From a virus, in the IMG/VR virus record IMGVR_UViG_3300019776_000754, positions 1 to 28,148 of that record: a stretch of DNA of 28,148 nt, one strand, 5' to 3'. Shown in pieces: positions 5,321-12,732 of this stretch. The notes beneath the pieces are model-generated. The model did no database searches. It saw only the letters and a program-made list of their open reading frames with translations, and was not told where the DNA came from. Positions within the stretch are counted from its first letter, which is position 1. Every line of letters begins with the position of its first letter. The translations under genes were made by a program, and so were the position numbers.

Positions 5321-6810
5321 GTACGATAGAAATCAAGGACATCGGGCCAGTAGAACACGTATCGATTCCAGTACCAGAGGGCGGTGGAATTTGCGTCCTG
5401 AAAGGTCGGAACGGTATCGGGAAGACGAACACGCTTCAAGCGGTCGAGACTATTGCGACAGGAAAAGGCTCGCTATCGGTTCGCGACGGGGCTTTGCGAG
5501 GCGAAGTGTCGGGATGGGGAGCTAAGGTTACGGTCGGTCGATCGACCCGCCGAACCGGAGAGCTGGAAGTCTACACTCTTGAGGGCAAGCTTTCCATTGC
5601 CGACTTGGTAGATCCAGGGCTGAAGTCCGACGAGGCAGCAGACGCTCGCAGGATTCGGGCGCTTGCATCGTTGACTGCGGACAAGGTGGACCCGTCTAGG
5701 TTTTTCGAACTGCTTGGTGGAAAGGACGCTTTTTTGGGGATTGTGTCTCCCTCGGCCATGGAGGGCGACGACTGGGTTGCGGTAGCCGACAAGATCAAGC
5801 GAGACATTGAGCGGGAAGCGCGCAAAGAAGAGGCTTTGGCAGAACACGCCGATGGGATTGCCGTTGGTCTACTGAACGGGGAGCAGTGTGACCCAGAGCA
5901 GGAGATTCCCAGTCTTGATGTGCTCAGAAAGGAGCAACAGAACCATGCGGCGAATTTGGCTGCGATGCAGGCCAGGAAGGAATCCGCCGAAAAGCAACTA
6001 CAGAGACAGGATGAGGCTAGGCAGGTGGTCGCCGAGCAATCCAGTGACACGAACGAGCGAGTGGAATTTTTGCACGCAGAAAAGGAGGCCAGATGGGCAT
6101 CCCTCCGGCAACTGTGCGACCAGCACGATGCGATTGCCGAGGAGATTCGTGTGCTCGAAGCGAAGATTAAGCAATTGTTGCCAAGCATCGAAATCGCAAG
6201 ACGCGAGCACGAACACTCCGAGCAACAACTAGCGTCAGCGATCAGGGAGCGAGAAGACCTTGCAACCCTGCAGAAGATTATCGATACGCCCATCGATGCC
6301 CCGAGCAGCGAGGAAATTGCATCTGTTGAATTGGCTCTCAGTCTTGCCGAATCCGCCATTGAGAAAGCGGTAAAGCAAACGGAGCAGCGGCGGCGTCACG
6401 AAGATGCGATTGCTCACAAATCCTTGGCCGAAAAGCACCGCAGCATTGCGGAACGGCTTCGGGATGCGGCGAAATCGACAGATCAGGTGCTGACGGAACT
6501 GGTCGCGAAGACTTGCAATGTTTTGCGAGTCGAACATGGTCGGCTGGTTCTGACCACCAAGCGTGGCGCAACTTACTTTGCTGACTTGTCTCACGGAGAA
6601 CGGTGGAAGCTGGCGATCGACATTGCCTTGGAGTTACTGCCGGAGTGCGGCATTGTCGTCATTCCGCAAGAAGCGTTTGAGTCTCTGGATCCAACCGCGA
6701 GGAGAATCATTAACGAGCACGCGAAAACCCGAGGAGTCGTGATCATCACAGCGGAGTCGTCCGACGATGAAGAATTGACAGCCGAGGTGTTCGATGAGGT
6801 GGTTGCATGA
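5317..6810 (+). CDS. SbcC/Rad50/SMC-like ATPase with coiled coil
   Basis: A 497-residue ABC-type ATPase: Walker A GRNGIGKT at residues 30-37, long Glu/Lys/Arg-rich coiled coil from about 165 to 400, and signature LSHGER at 424-429. The Walker B region reads IVVIPQEAF (446-454): E452 can be the catalytic glutamate, but the usual preceding aspartate is replaced by Q451. The coiled coil is short and has no CxxC zinc hook. With the exonuclease and annealing genes (4-bp overlaps on both sides) it makes a three-gene recombination unit, perhaps a DNA-end tether or nuclease loader. Confidence 0.8.
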   Translation: MSTIEIKDIGPVEHVSIPVPEGGGICVLKGRNGIGKTNTLQAVETIATGKGSLSVRDGALRGEVSGWGAKVTVGRSTRRTGELEVYTLEGKLSIADLVDPGLKSDEAADARRIRALASLTADKVDPSRFFELLGGKDAFLGIVSPSAMEGDDWVAVADKIKRDIEREARKEEALAEHADGIAVGLLNGEQCDPEQEIPSLDVLRKEQQNHAANLAAMQARKESAEKQLQRQDEARQVVAEQSSDTNERVEFLHAEKEARWASLRQLCDQHDAIAEEIRVLEAKIKQLLPSIEIARREHEHSEQQLASAIREREDLATLQKIIDTPIDAPSSEEIASVELALSLAESAIEKAVKQTEQRRRHEDAIAHKSLAEKHRSIAERLRDAAKSTDQVLTELVAKTCNVLRVEHGRLVLTTKRGATYFADLSHGERWKLAIDIALELLPECGIVVIPQEAFESLDPTARRIINEHAKTRGVVIITAESSDDEELTAEVFDEVVA

Positions 6811-7061
6811 ACGCATTTGAGTCGGCGCAAGAGCAGAAACTTCGCGATGCGATGACACGAACCAACGGCGACAGTCTCTGGGCGTGCATGTCTGTGATTC
6901 GCGATGCTGTCGCAAACTCTGACGAGGCTGAAGCCAAGGTGCGGAGCATCTCCAAGGTCGTAGCGGCCTGTGCGAAATCAATGGATCTGTATGCATTGGC
7001 TCGAGGGCTGGATGACAGCGAACGATCCAAGGAACAGATTGCGAGGATCCGTCACCTGTGA
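6807..7061 (+). CDS. Small hypothetical helical protein
   Basis: An 84-residue protein starting MNAFESAQEQKLRDAM, predicted all-helical, with charged N-terminus and a Val/Ala-rich middle (SISKVVAACAKSMDLYALA). Its ATG overlaps the stop of the ATPase gene (ATGA), and its own stop overlaps the GTG of the next gene, so it is deeply embedded in the recombination operon. No motif is recognised. A small accessory subunit of the ATPase is possible from coupling alone. Confidence 0.65.
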   Translation: MNAFESAQEQKLRDAMTRTNGDSLWACMSVIRDAVANSDEAEAKVRSISKVVAACAKSMDLYALARGLDDSERSKEQIARIRHL

Positions 7062-7366
7062 GCTTGTTTGACTGGGCTGAACAACGATCGCGAAATGGCG
7101 ATCCGCAAACAGCGAAGCAATCGGACGCAGAGATTAAGCACGTCCTCAATGTGCGATGCCTCCAGTTTCTGGAAGGGCTCAAAGCGTTGGGAACGGCGAC
7201 GGCTAACGAGGTCGCGTTGTCTGTGACCGGAGACAATCGCGGTATGCACGATTCGATTCGGAGACGGGCAAGCGACTTGGTTCGGCTCGGTCGGATTCGG
7301 CAGATTGGTGTTAGGGAGTGCGACGTGACCGGGAAACGGGTGGCGTTGTACGAGGTTGTTGAGTGA
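7058..7366 (+). CDS. Winged-helix DNA-binding protein
   Basis: A 102-residue protein started by GTG at 7058, inside the stop of the preceding gene. Residues about 30-100 look like a winged helix: VRCLQFLEGLKALGTATANEVALSV (helices 1-2), HDSIRRRASDLVRLGRI (recognition helix region) and a two-strand wing RQIGVRECDV...RVALYEV. This resembles phage proteins that deal with replication or transcription, with the HTH reading a specific site. The role is not known. It ends the coupled run of genes; a T8 run follows the stop directly. Confidence 0.6.
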   Translation: MSLFDWAEQRSRNGDPQTAKQSDAEIKHVLNVRCLQFLEGLKALGTATANEVALSVTGDNRGMHDSIRRRASDLVRLGRIRQIGVRECDVTGKRVALYEVVE

Positions 7367-7377
7367 GTTTTTTTTGG

Positions 7378-7432
7378 TTCTAACGCCGAAAGGCAACGGT
7401 TAGCCAGCACCGTTTTAACGCTGGTGATTTTG
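7378..7432 (+). promoter_or_regulatory. Structured leader of the gene at 7447
   Basis: The leader holds a GNRA-capped stem GCC-GAAA-GGC and overlapping stems CCAGC/GCTGG and AACGG/CCGTT, mutually exclusive in part, followed by a T-rich stretch and then TTTGGAG as ribosome site. This could be a terminator or a switchable leader. No ligand or partner is known. Confidence 0.35.
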
Positions 7433-7446
7433 TTTGGAGTTTTATT

Positions 7447-8064
7447 ATGAGCGTGATCGCGAATACGAAGGCTGCAAAAGAACTTGAGCAGCTGGAAACA
7501 GAGATCAACACCGAGGCGTTTGAGGCGTTCTATCACATCGGCCAAAAGCTGCTGCGAATCAAAACGGAGCGACTATACGAGTCGGCAGGATTCAAGTCTT
7601 GGTCGCAGTACTGTGCGAGCGGACGGATTGAGCATAACAAAACGATGGCGGACAGATATATTCGCGCATCAGAATTGAGACCAAAGTTGGGTACTACTAG
7701 TACCCATGATTGGAAAGTGTCGGATTTGATCGAGCTTTGCAAATGCGAGACCGACAACGACGCTAAACGTGTGGCGAAAAAGGCAATTGCTCAAGCGGAA
7801 AAAACCGGAGAGCGAGTGACCGCAAGGTTGATTGCAGAGATTCGAGACGGAGTGGAAGAAACAGGCGTCGCAGCAAGGAAGCTTGATAAGCAGCTGGAAG
7901 CCGCCTCTCTCGATACGCATCTCACCAATCTTGCCAATCAACTTGTTGACTGGCGCAAATCGCTTGAGGGAGTTGACTTTGACCAATGGGACGGTGTTCA
8001 GCCGCGAATTATGGCGCGTGCCATGCGCGAGCTTGAAGCCTTAACCACTTTTTTGAAGGGTTGA
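7447..8064 (+). CDS. Phage HTH/ParB-type region protein, unknown role
   Basis: A 205-residue protein. Residues about 15-80 (FYHIGQKLLRIKTERLYESAGFKSWSQYCASGRI...ADRYIRASEL) resemble the plasmid/phage domain with consensus of the type LxIRxxRLYRExxxTFExYCxxRW, in which a HTH follows. The middle contains KVSDLIELCKCETDNDAKRVAKKAIAQAEKTGE, similar to the following segment in that family, and the C-terminus is helical. GTTTGGAG precedes the ATG at 7447. Such proteins regulate or mark DNA in plasmids and phages; the exact role here is unknown. Confidence 0.55.
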   Translation: MSVIANTKAAKELEQLETEINTEAFEAFYHIGQKLLRIKTERLYESAGFKSWSQYCASGRIEHNKTMADRYIRASELRPKLGTTSTHDWKVSDLIELCKCETDNDAKRVAKKAIAQAEKTGERVTARLIAEIRDGVEETGVAARKLDKQLEAASLDTHLTNLANQLVDWRKSLEGVDFDQWDGVQPRIMARAMRELEALTTFLKG

Positions 8065-8070
8065 TTTGTT

Positions 8071-8412
8071 ATGGCTATTACTCCCAATGCATCTATGTCA
8101 GATGTTCTCGAAGCCGCAGGTATCGAGCTTGACGCACGAGGCAATTACCCAGCAAAGCAGTACCGGACGTGTCTGCATATGGCTGCGTTTTTTGCTTCGG
8201 CGGACTCGGCACTGCGAGCCAAAGATAAGGAGATCGCTCGACTGAATGACATGCTTGCCACGTCGTACCGCGACAACAGCAAGCTGGCATCTGAGAAAGC
8301 GGACAAGGTGGAGCAGGTCGCGAAGCTAGGGATTGAAAAGATTCGCATCGGCCTCGAAGCGAATCCACACGTCACCGAGTTTGAGCGCAAGCGTTTGGTA
8401 GGGGCTAACTAA
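8071..8412 (+). CDS. Hypothetical coiled-coil protein
   Basis: A 113-residue protein whose residues about 45-90 (ALRAKDKEIARLNDMLATSY) form a short coiled coil, with hydrophobic residues in heptad spacing. N-terminal 40 residues look like a small domain with DVLEAAGIELDARGNYPAKQYR. The ATG at 8071 follows the previous stop by 6 bp, and GGGTTGATTTG upstream is a poor ribosome site, so coupling is likely. A terminator-like hairpin follows the gene. Function not recognised. Confidence 0.6.
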   Translation: MAITPNASMSDVLEAAGIELDARGNYPAKQYRTCLHMAAFFASADSALRAKDKEIARLNDMLATSYRDNSKLASEKADKVEQVAKLGIEKIRIGLEANPHVTEFERKRLVGAN

Positions 8413-8468
8413 AGGCCCAGGCCGACAGGCACCTTACGGTGAGACAGGCACCACAAACTGACGTAGCG

Positions 8469-8498
8469 CCCGGCTACGACCTGCCGACCGGGTTTTTT
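8469..8498 (+). terminator. Candidate terminator after the 7447-8412 genes
   Basis: CCCGG (8469-8473) pairs with CCGGG (8488-8492) and six T residues follow (8493-8498). An alternative stem CGGC/GCCG lies inside, and another hairpin GTAGC/GCTAC overlaps it upstream. Confidence 0.5.
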
Positions 8499-8512
8499 AC
8501 CTTACACAGAGC

Positions 8513-8641
8513 ATGAGCATGAATGCTATAGCGGATCAAGAAAAAAACGATGAGTTGGCCGCGATCCTGGCATTCCGTTGTTTGGATCTTACTTCGGTTA
8601 AAGAGTTAAAGAGAGAGTCAGGGCAGAAGACCTTAATCTGA
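8513..8641 (+). CDS. Very small hypothetical protein (42 aa)
   Basis: A 42-residue frame (MSMNAIADQEKNDELAAILAFRCLDL at the start), too short for normal gene lists. It looks like an amphipathic helix followed by a charged end (SVKELKRESGQKTLI). It lies just after the terminator and 18 bp before the next gene. The ribosome site is weak (ACAGAG). Support comes only from placement and amino-acid composition. Confidence 0.35.
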   Translation: MSMNAIADQEKNDELAAILAFRCLDLTSVKELKRESGQKTLI

Positions 8642-8659
8642 ACAACACGGAGGTGCCTA

Positions 8660-9061
8660 ATGGCACGGACGCCGCTTTTACTTTTCGTTTCAGCTTGCTT
8701 CGGCAACGACGTTGACATCGCCGAGCAACACTCCATGGACATGCTGGAGTTGAACACGGTGTACGATCGAGACTGCAAGCCGGTGTTTGTCCAGGTGATC
8801 GCGTGGAGGTACATGAATGAGGACAACGGCAAGCGACACAACTGGGGGTGGCGAATGGTTTCTACTCCGCAGGATCTTCCAGTCCGCTGCGGAAAGACTT
8901 GGACTGTAACGGTCTACGAGTCATGCCGCGTTATTAAGGTAACAGCGCCTTATCTTAGGCGATCTTGGACACAAACGGATCCAGAGCGCGAGGATACTCG
9001 GGATTGGTGGCGAGGTGAGGCACCGAACGTGTTTCAAAGTCAATCACCCGAAGTTCGGTAG
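8660..9061 (+). CDS. Hypothetical protein
   Basis: A 133-residue protein with GGAGGTG before the ATG. The first 17 residues are hydrophobic (MARTPLLLFVSACFGND), either a weak signal or the first strand of a cytoplasmic domain. The rest alternates strands with aromatic residues (WRYMNEDNGKRHNWGWRMV) and ends acidic-basic mixed. It lies 5 bp before the replication initiator-like gene and is probably co-transcribed with it. Not recognised. Confidence 0.6.
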   Translation: MARTPLLLFVSACFGNDVDIAEQHSMDMLELNTVYDRDCKPVFVQVIAWRYMNEDNGKRHNWGWRMVSTPQDLPVRCGKTWTVTVYESCRVIKVTAPYLRRSWTQTDPEREDTRDWWRGEAPNVFQSQSPEVR

Positions 9062-9066
9062 GAACG

Positions 9067-9822
9067 ATGCAAATGGCCAAGCGATTCACCGAGACGCTGA
9101 AATGGGACGATAAGTGGTTTCGCTCTTTGCGACCGGAGTACAAGCTGGCTTGGATGTACATGCTCGATAAATGCGATGCAGCGGGAGTGCTTGAAATAGA
9201 CGAGGATCTTGCCAACTTCCAAATCGGTGTCGCGGTCGACTGGGGGGATTTCTGCAAGGCGTGCGACACTCGGCTCATATCGTTGGCTGGCGGTAAGAAA
9301 TGGTGCGTAGCTAAGTTCGTCGAATATCAGTACGGCAAAATTTCTGAGTCTTGCCGAGCGCACAATCCAGTGTTTGCCTTGCTTCGCAAGCATGGGCTCT
9401 TGGAACGGCAACTAAACGAGAAACCCAAAGCAAAAAAGCCAAAGGAAAGTGCTGGAGAAGCGTCTGTCAAAAAGTACTCCGAAGAGTTCGAGGCGTTTTG
9501 GGAGGCGTACCCCCGAGTGCGGCGGGAGAACAAAGCGGAGGCGTGGAAGGCGTGGGAGAAAGCGATCAAGCTCGTTTCACCTGAGGTGCTGATCGAATCT
9601 GCGAGGGAATACGGCGATAGCCCGGTAGGCTCTGGCGAGTTCTCGTGCATGCCAGCGACGTTTCTAAACAAGCGTAAATGGGAGGACGACCGAACTAGCT
9701 GGCAGCGATCAGACCAGAGGAAGACCTTCGCGCAGATTCGGGACGAAAACACCGACTCAGCAGGTGAGAGATTTGAGGAGCGTTGGCGGAACAGCATGGG
9801 ATTACTGGAGGGGCTGGAATGA
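9067..9822 (+). CDS. Phage replication initiator/organizer-like protein
   Basis: A 251-residue protein. The N-terminal ~110 residues match the pattern of phage replication proteins: KRFTETLKWDDKWFRSLRPEYKLAWMYMLD, CDAAGVLEIDEDLANFQIG, then a lone strand WCVAKFVEYQYGKI. A Lys-rich linker (about 118-137) follows. The C-terminal domain has YSEEFEAFWEAYPRVRRENKAEAWKAW and PATFLNKRKWEDD, the helicase-loader-type domain of phage initiators. It likely binds the origin and recruits the host helicase. ATG at 9067 or 9073; the first fits TAGGAACG. Its stop overlaps the next gene's ATG. Confidence 0.8.
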   Translation: MQMAKRFTETLKWDDKWFRSLRPEYKLAWMYMLDKCDAAGVLEIDEDLANFQIGVAVDWGDFCKACDTRLISLAGGKKWCVAKFVEYQYGKISESCRAHNPVFALLRKHGLLERQLNEKPKAKKPKESAGEASVKKYSEEFEAFWEAYPRVRRENKAEAWKAWEKAIKLVSPEVLIESAREYGDSPVGSGEFSCMPATFLNKRKWEDDRTSWQRSDQRKTFAQIRDENTDSAGERFEERWRNSMGLLEGLE

Positions 9823-10436
9823 ACATCAAAGATTTTCGTACCACGATCGCCGCGCTCCACAAAGCGTTTGGCGCGGAAGCGACAGAAGCCTCGTACGACG
9901 GCTATCTGATGGGGCTGGCGGATTTGAGTGTTGACGACCTTCAGAGAGCGGTGTTGCTGGCGATCAGGGAGCGGAGCGTGCTTCCCAAGCCTTACGACCT
10001 TCGAAAGCTGATCGGAAAGTCGTCTTCCTCGGAGGACCGGGCTGTAGCCGCCTGGAATGACGTGCAACGAGCGCTGAGGATTGGTTGCTACAAAACCATC
10101 GACTTCGAGGACAAGGTCGTTAACGCCGTTGTGCGCAATTTGGGAGGCTGGCCGAACTTCTGCTCGCGTTTCTCCGGAGCGGAGGAAGAAAAGTGGGTGC
10201 GGCAAGAATTTCTCAAAGCGTACCAGTCGTTTGCGGCGTCTGGGATTTCTACGGAATTGGCTGCACCTGTTCCCGGTCTATCCGAGGTTGAGGTTCACAA
10301 CGGTCAAGTTGTGGATCCCGTTCCGAGGGTTATCCACTGTGAACCGGAGCGGGCTAAGTTGTCCGTGCAGTCTGTGCGATCAATTGGCGTGTCCTCATCA
10401 ATCGTCAAACTGATTGGAGAGCCAAGCGGTGGATGA
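9819..10436 (+). CDS. Putative phage helicase loader-type protein
   Basis: A 205-residue protein whose ATG at 9819 overlaps the initiator stop (ATGA). The N-terminus (NIKDFRTTIAALHKAFGAEATEASYDGYLMGLADLSVDDLQRAVLLAIRE) is an all-helical fold similar to phage replicative-helicase loaders of the G40P type. The next part, DVQRALRIGCYKTIDFEDKVVNAVVRNLGGW, followed by KWVRQEFLKAYQSF, is commonly seen beside it in phage proteins. The last 50 residues look disordered. Adjacent to the initiator, a loading role is plausible but inferred from context and fold impression. Confidence 0.6.
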   Translation: MNIKDFRTTIAALHKAFGAEATEASYDGYLMGLADLSVDDLQRAVLLAIRERSVLPKPYDLRKLIGKSSSSEDRAVAAWNDVQRALRIGCYKTIDFEDKVVNAVVRNLGGWPNFCSRFSGAEEEKWVRQEFLKAYQSFAASGISTELAAPVPGLSEVEVHNGQVVDPVPRVIHCEPERAKLSVQSVRSIGVSSSIVKLIGEPSGG

Positions 10437-10617
10437 TGAACACATCATCGAACTGGTCAACGAACGTGCTGCAATCATGCAATACGACGGCGGCATGACG
10501 CCAGACGCAGCGTTTAAGACGGCGTTTTTCGAAATTAAGAGAACACACAAGATTGCTAGGATGCCAGAGATTCTCTGCGAGGAGATTCAGGCAGTTATGG
10601 AAAGGCTGTTGAAATGA
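10429..10617 (+). CDS. Small hypothetical acidic/helical protein
   Basis: A 62-residue protein started by GTG at 10429, with GGAGAG 8 bp before it inside the upstream gene, overlapping that gene's end by 8 bp. Its stop overlaps the next ATG (ATGA). It reads DDEHIIELVNERAAIMQYDGGMTPDAAFKTAFFEIKR, an all-helical pattern of the type seen in small phage replication accessory proteins. No function is recognised. Confidence 0.6.
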   Translation: MDDEHIIELVNERAAIMQYDGGMTPDAAFKTAFFEIKRTHKIARMPEILCEEIQAVMERLLK

Positions 10618-11066
10618 TCATTGGAATCGATCCAGGGCCGAACGAACACGGGCTCGTTTGGTATGACGGGGAGAAGGTTGTACGTGCCGAAAACCTCTCA
10701 ACCGACAGGGCCATTGAAGCGATCACCAAACAAACGTGCTTTCCAATTGCCTGCGAGATCGTCGAGTGTTTTGGGATGCCAGTCGGTCGCGAGGTGTTCC
10801 AAACGGTGTTGCAGATCGGGAGGTTGCGTCAGGTCGCGAGCTGGATGCGACTGATCCCCAGGCGCGACATCAAATTGCACTTGTGCGGTACAACTCGCGC
10901 AAAAGATGCGAATGTCCGCCAAGCTTTGATCGACAAGATTGGCTCAACCGGAACCAAACGGGCGCCAGGACCGTGTTATGGTGTTTCCAATCACTTGTGG
11001 TCTGCGCTGGCGGTCGCGGTTACTGCGTTTGACAACGAATCCACAAAAAACGAATGGAGGATCTAA
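10614..11066 (+). CDS. RuvC-like Holliday junction resolvase
   Basis: A 150-residue RNase H-fold nuclease that would cut four-way junctions formed in recombination or packaging. Motif I is IIGIDPG with catalytic D6. An acidic residue for motif II is E51 (or E48) in CEIVECFGMP. The C-terminal motif SNHLWSALAVAV (residues 125-136) has H127 where many RuvC proteins use DH/DA pairs, as in phage relatives. KDANVRQALIDKIG (98-110) matches the DNA-contacting helix. It overlaps the previous gene by ATGA and the following start by TAATG. Confidence 0.8.
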   Translation: MIIGIDPGPNEHGLVWYDGEKVVRAENLSTDRAIEAITKQTCFPIACEIVECFGMPVGREVFQTVLQIGRLRQVASWMRLIPRRDIKLHLCGTTRAKDANVRQALIDKIGSTGTKRAPGPCYGVSNHLWSALAVAVTAFDNESTKNEWRI

Positions 11067-11389
11067 TGTACCAATACAAATGCAAAATCCTAAAGGTCAT
11101 CGACGGTGATACAGTTGACGTTGAGACCGATCTTGGATTCGACATCAGACTCAACATGCGGGTGCGGCTGTCCGGCATTGATGCGCCGGAAATGAATACC
11201 GCAGAAGGCAAGGCGGCGCGTCTCTGGCTGATTGATGCGATGCCGGTGGAGAGTGAATGGACGCTGGAGACGGTCAAGGATCGGCGGGAGAAGTACGGTC
11301 GCTACCTTGGGGAATTTCGTCAGGCCGAAAAACAAACCATCAACAAGATGATCGTCGAAGCTGGTCACGCAATTGAAAAGCAGTGGTGA
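11066..11389 (+). CDS. Staphylococcal nuclease-like (SNase) enzyme
   Basis: A 107-residue thermonuclease-type phosphodiesterase (OB fold, calcium-dependent cutting of DNA/RNA). All key residues have counterparts: D15 in IDGDTV, R34 in MRVRLSGIDAPE, D39, E42, and R79 in KYGRYL, corresponding to D21, R35, D40, E43 and R87 of S. aureus nuclease; T41 is replaced by A40. No signal peptide, so it works inside the cell. GGAGGATCTA precedes the ATG at 11066, which overlaps the resolvase stop. It is the last gene of the rightward early region. Confidence 0.85.
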   Translation: MYQYKCKILKVIDGDTVDVETDLGFDIRLNMRVRLSGIDAPEMNTAEGKAARLWLIDAMPVESEWTLETVKDRREKYGRYLGEFRQAEKQTINKMIVEAGHAIEKQW

Positions 11390-11396
11390 GAAAAGC

Positions 11397-11454
11397 CCAC
11401 CCCCCCCGAGGAGGCTTGCGCCACAGCTTGCTTAGGGCTGCACGGGGAGGGTGG
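11397..11454. terminator. Candidate bidirectional terminator between converging genes
   Basis: CCACCC plus a C-tract (11397-11407) pairs with a GGGG..GGGTGG tract (11444-11454), enclosing about 36 nt with smaller stems. It lies between the converging genes ending at 11389 and 11473. There is no T-run, so it is a weak call. Confidence 0.4.
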
Positions 11455-11472
11455 AGGTTCTTGAGATTGTAC

Positions 11473-12012
11473 TTAACAGTAGTACGGTCTGCGAGATGGA
11501 ATAACCTCGGCAGGCCAAGCTTCGAGTCTGGCTACAAAATGCCCTTCGGATGCCATAGATGAGGGTGAACGGCGAGACTTGTTCTCATCCTCGCACCATT
11601 TCTCCAGCTTTTTAAGAGCCTTCTCAGCCTCATCTACCGTTCGGAAGTGCCCGTATTGGGGCGGATCATTCATCCAGTCGCCATCCACGGGCGTGTAGGT
11701 GTCATACCACCATCCACCTTCTTCCGGACCTCCATACGCGCGATCATGTAGGTACAAGTTGGCGTACAGTTGCGGCGTTGCGTCCGCGATCTCCCACGGT
11801 CCTTGGAAATCATCGCCTTGTGGTTGCGTTGACTCGACCTTGCCATTGTTCCACCGGATCGTCAGAGACTCAACCCTGTCGTATCCGTCGCAATCATCCA
11901 ATTCGATTGCAATGACTGTCCCTGTATTTGAGTCATCTTCAAAGTTCGGAACAAACCACTCACCATCCTTTCCCATCCTGACCACCGAAACCAAACTACC
12001 GATTCGCAACAT
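11473..12012 (-). CDS. Hypothetical acidic phage protein
   Basis: A 179-residue protein that is acidic and rich in Trp/Tyr/Pro (RIGSLVSVVRMGKDGEWFVP, then EEGGWWYDTYTPVDGDW). The first ~75 residues look like a beta-rich barrel domain (GTVIAIELDDCDGYDRVESLTIRW). The end includes a helix with VDEAEKALKKLEKWCED. AGGAGC lies before the ATG at 12012. It is the last gene of the leftward operon and overlaps the small lipoprotein gene by 17 bp. Function unknown; resembles uncharacterised phage proteins. Confidence 0.6.
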   Translation of the reverse strand: MLRIGSLVSVVRMGKDGEWFVPNFEDDSNTGTVIAIELDDCDGYDRVESLTIRWNNGKVESTQPQGDDFQGPWEIADATPQLYANLYLHDRAYGGPEEGGWWYDTYTPVDGDWMNDPPQYGHFRTVDEAEKALKKLEKWCEDENKSRRSPSSMASEGHFVARLEAWPAEVIPSRRPYYC

Positions 12013-12145
12013 GTTCAAGCTCCTGCTTTTCGATTTCGAAACTCACCGAAGGTTCACCGTTGACCCTCGTAACAATGACTCTTGCGCGTTGCCCAGCGCA
12101 TCCGCAGGACAATGCCATCGACAAAACCAAAATCCATTTTTTCAC
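11996..12145 (-). CDS. Small putative lipoprotein (49 aa)
   Basis: A 49-residue frame started by GTG at 12145, with GGAGG 7 bp before it. It has a short signal: basic KKW, hydrophobic ILVLSMAL, then SCGC where a lipid-bearing cysteine would sit. The rest is charged (QRARVIVTRVNGEPSVSFEIEKQ). The start overlaps the stop of the gene at 12142-12363 (GTGA), and the end overlaps the start of the next gene. This tight coupling supports expression. A role at the envelope, for example in lysis or exclusion, is speculative. Confidence 0.55.
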   Translation of the reverse strand: MKKWILVLSMALSCGCAGQRARVIVTRVNGEPSVSFEIEKQELEHVANR

Positions 12146-12363
12146 GATACTTCCTCCCCTGGTTGTTCGTCGTTCTCAACGATCTCGAAGCTAAGCCCCT
12201 CGATCAAAAGCGAGCAAGAACCGTCGCCCGCCATCATCGTACGTTTGCCGATGTACTGGTCTCGGATCGATTCCCAATCAGGAAGATCCGTTCGTTCGGT
12301 TGTCCATATCCCCCGGTAATCGGGATGGATTGCTTCGTATTCGGACAGCGTGATTGTTCGCAT
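12142..12363 (-). CDS. Small acidic hypothetical protein
   Basis: A 73-residue acidic protein (RTITLSEYEAIHPDYRGIWTT at the start). A Trp/Pro-rich first half and a beta-like second half (KRTMMAGDGSCSLLIEGLSFEIVE). AAGGAGG lies 8 bp before the ATG at 12363; longer starts would run through a structured leader. Downstream it is coupled to the lipoprotein gene by GTGA. Resembles small phage proteins of no known role. Confidence 0.6.
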   Translation of the reverse strand: MRTITLSEYEAIHPDYRGIWTTERTDLPDWESIRDQYIGKRTMMAGDGSCSLLIEGLSFEIVENDEQPGEEVS

Positions 12364-12369
12364 TGTGCT

Positions 12370-12445
12370 TCCTCCTTGCCCATTGCATGGGCAGCTAAGA
12401 CTTTTCATGCCTGCACAGTGCAGGTTTGGGGACGAGGGGCAATTA
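12370..12445 (-). promoter_or_regulatory. Leader with three consecutive hairpins
   Basis: On the minus strand three stem-loops follow each other within about 75 nt upstream of the gene at 12363: GAGGGG/CCCCTC, CCTGCAC/GTGCAGG (one-base loop) and TGCCCAT/ATGGGCA, the last directly before the ribosome site. It may control translation of the 73-aa protein, or end transcription from upstream. The loops hold no obvious ligand motif. Confidence 0.4.
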
Positions 12446-12697
12446 CCCCTCCGCACTAGGCCTAACCCCTCCTAGTTGGTCACCGAGTATTTCAAAATCC
12501 ATGTCGGCAGCAACTTTGTGGGCAGTTGCTGCGAACGTTTCTCTGTAAGCGTCTGCGAGGCTTTTCCCTCTTTCGATGACGAGCGTCAGCCCTGAGGCTG
12601 GCGTGTTCTGCCGCAGACAGCTTAGGCTGGCACCAAGGGTGCCTTTGCGTTTCATGTCGCGGATTGTCTTGCGAATGTTCTTTTCCAATGCGTCCAT
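12443..12697 (-). CDS. Small hypothetical protein
   Basis: An 84-residue basic protein starting MDALEKNIRKTIRDMKRKG, with the ATG at 12697 preceded by CAGGAG. Mostly helical, with KRKGTLGASLSCLRQNTPASG in the middle and an ending that looks disordered (GGVRPSAEG). It lies between the 273-aa gene and the three-hairpin leader. No family recognised; the basic helical start is compatible with nucleic-acid binding but proves nothing. Confidence 0.55.
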   Translation of the reverse strand: MDALEKNIRKTIRDMKRKGTLGASLSCLRQNTPASGLTLVIERGKSLADAYRETFAATAHKVAADMDFEILGDQLGGVRPSAEG

Positions 12698-12732
12698 TTC
12701 AGATCTCCTGTTTGTGGTTGTTGTTTGTTGTG

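Noticed and set aside
5571-6359. Long minus-strand frame of 262 codons
   Set aside because: It is fully antisense to the SMC-like ATPase gene, has Ser/Cys-rich composition typical of shadow frames, and has no ribosome site.
6634-7545. Minus-strand frame of 303 codons
   Set aside because: It is antisense to three well-supported coupled genes and has no recognisable protein features.
9327-10205. Minus-strand frame of 292 codons
   Set aside because: It is a shadow of the replication initiator-like gene and its neighbour; no ribosome site and poor composition.
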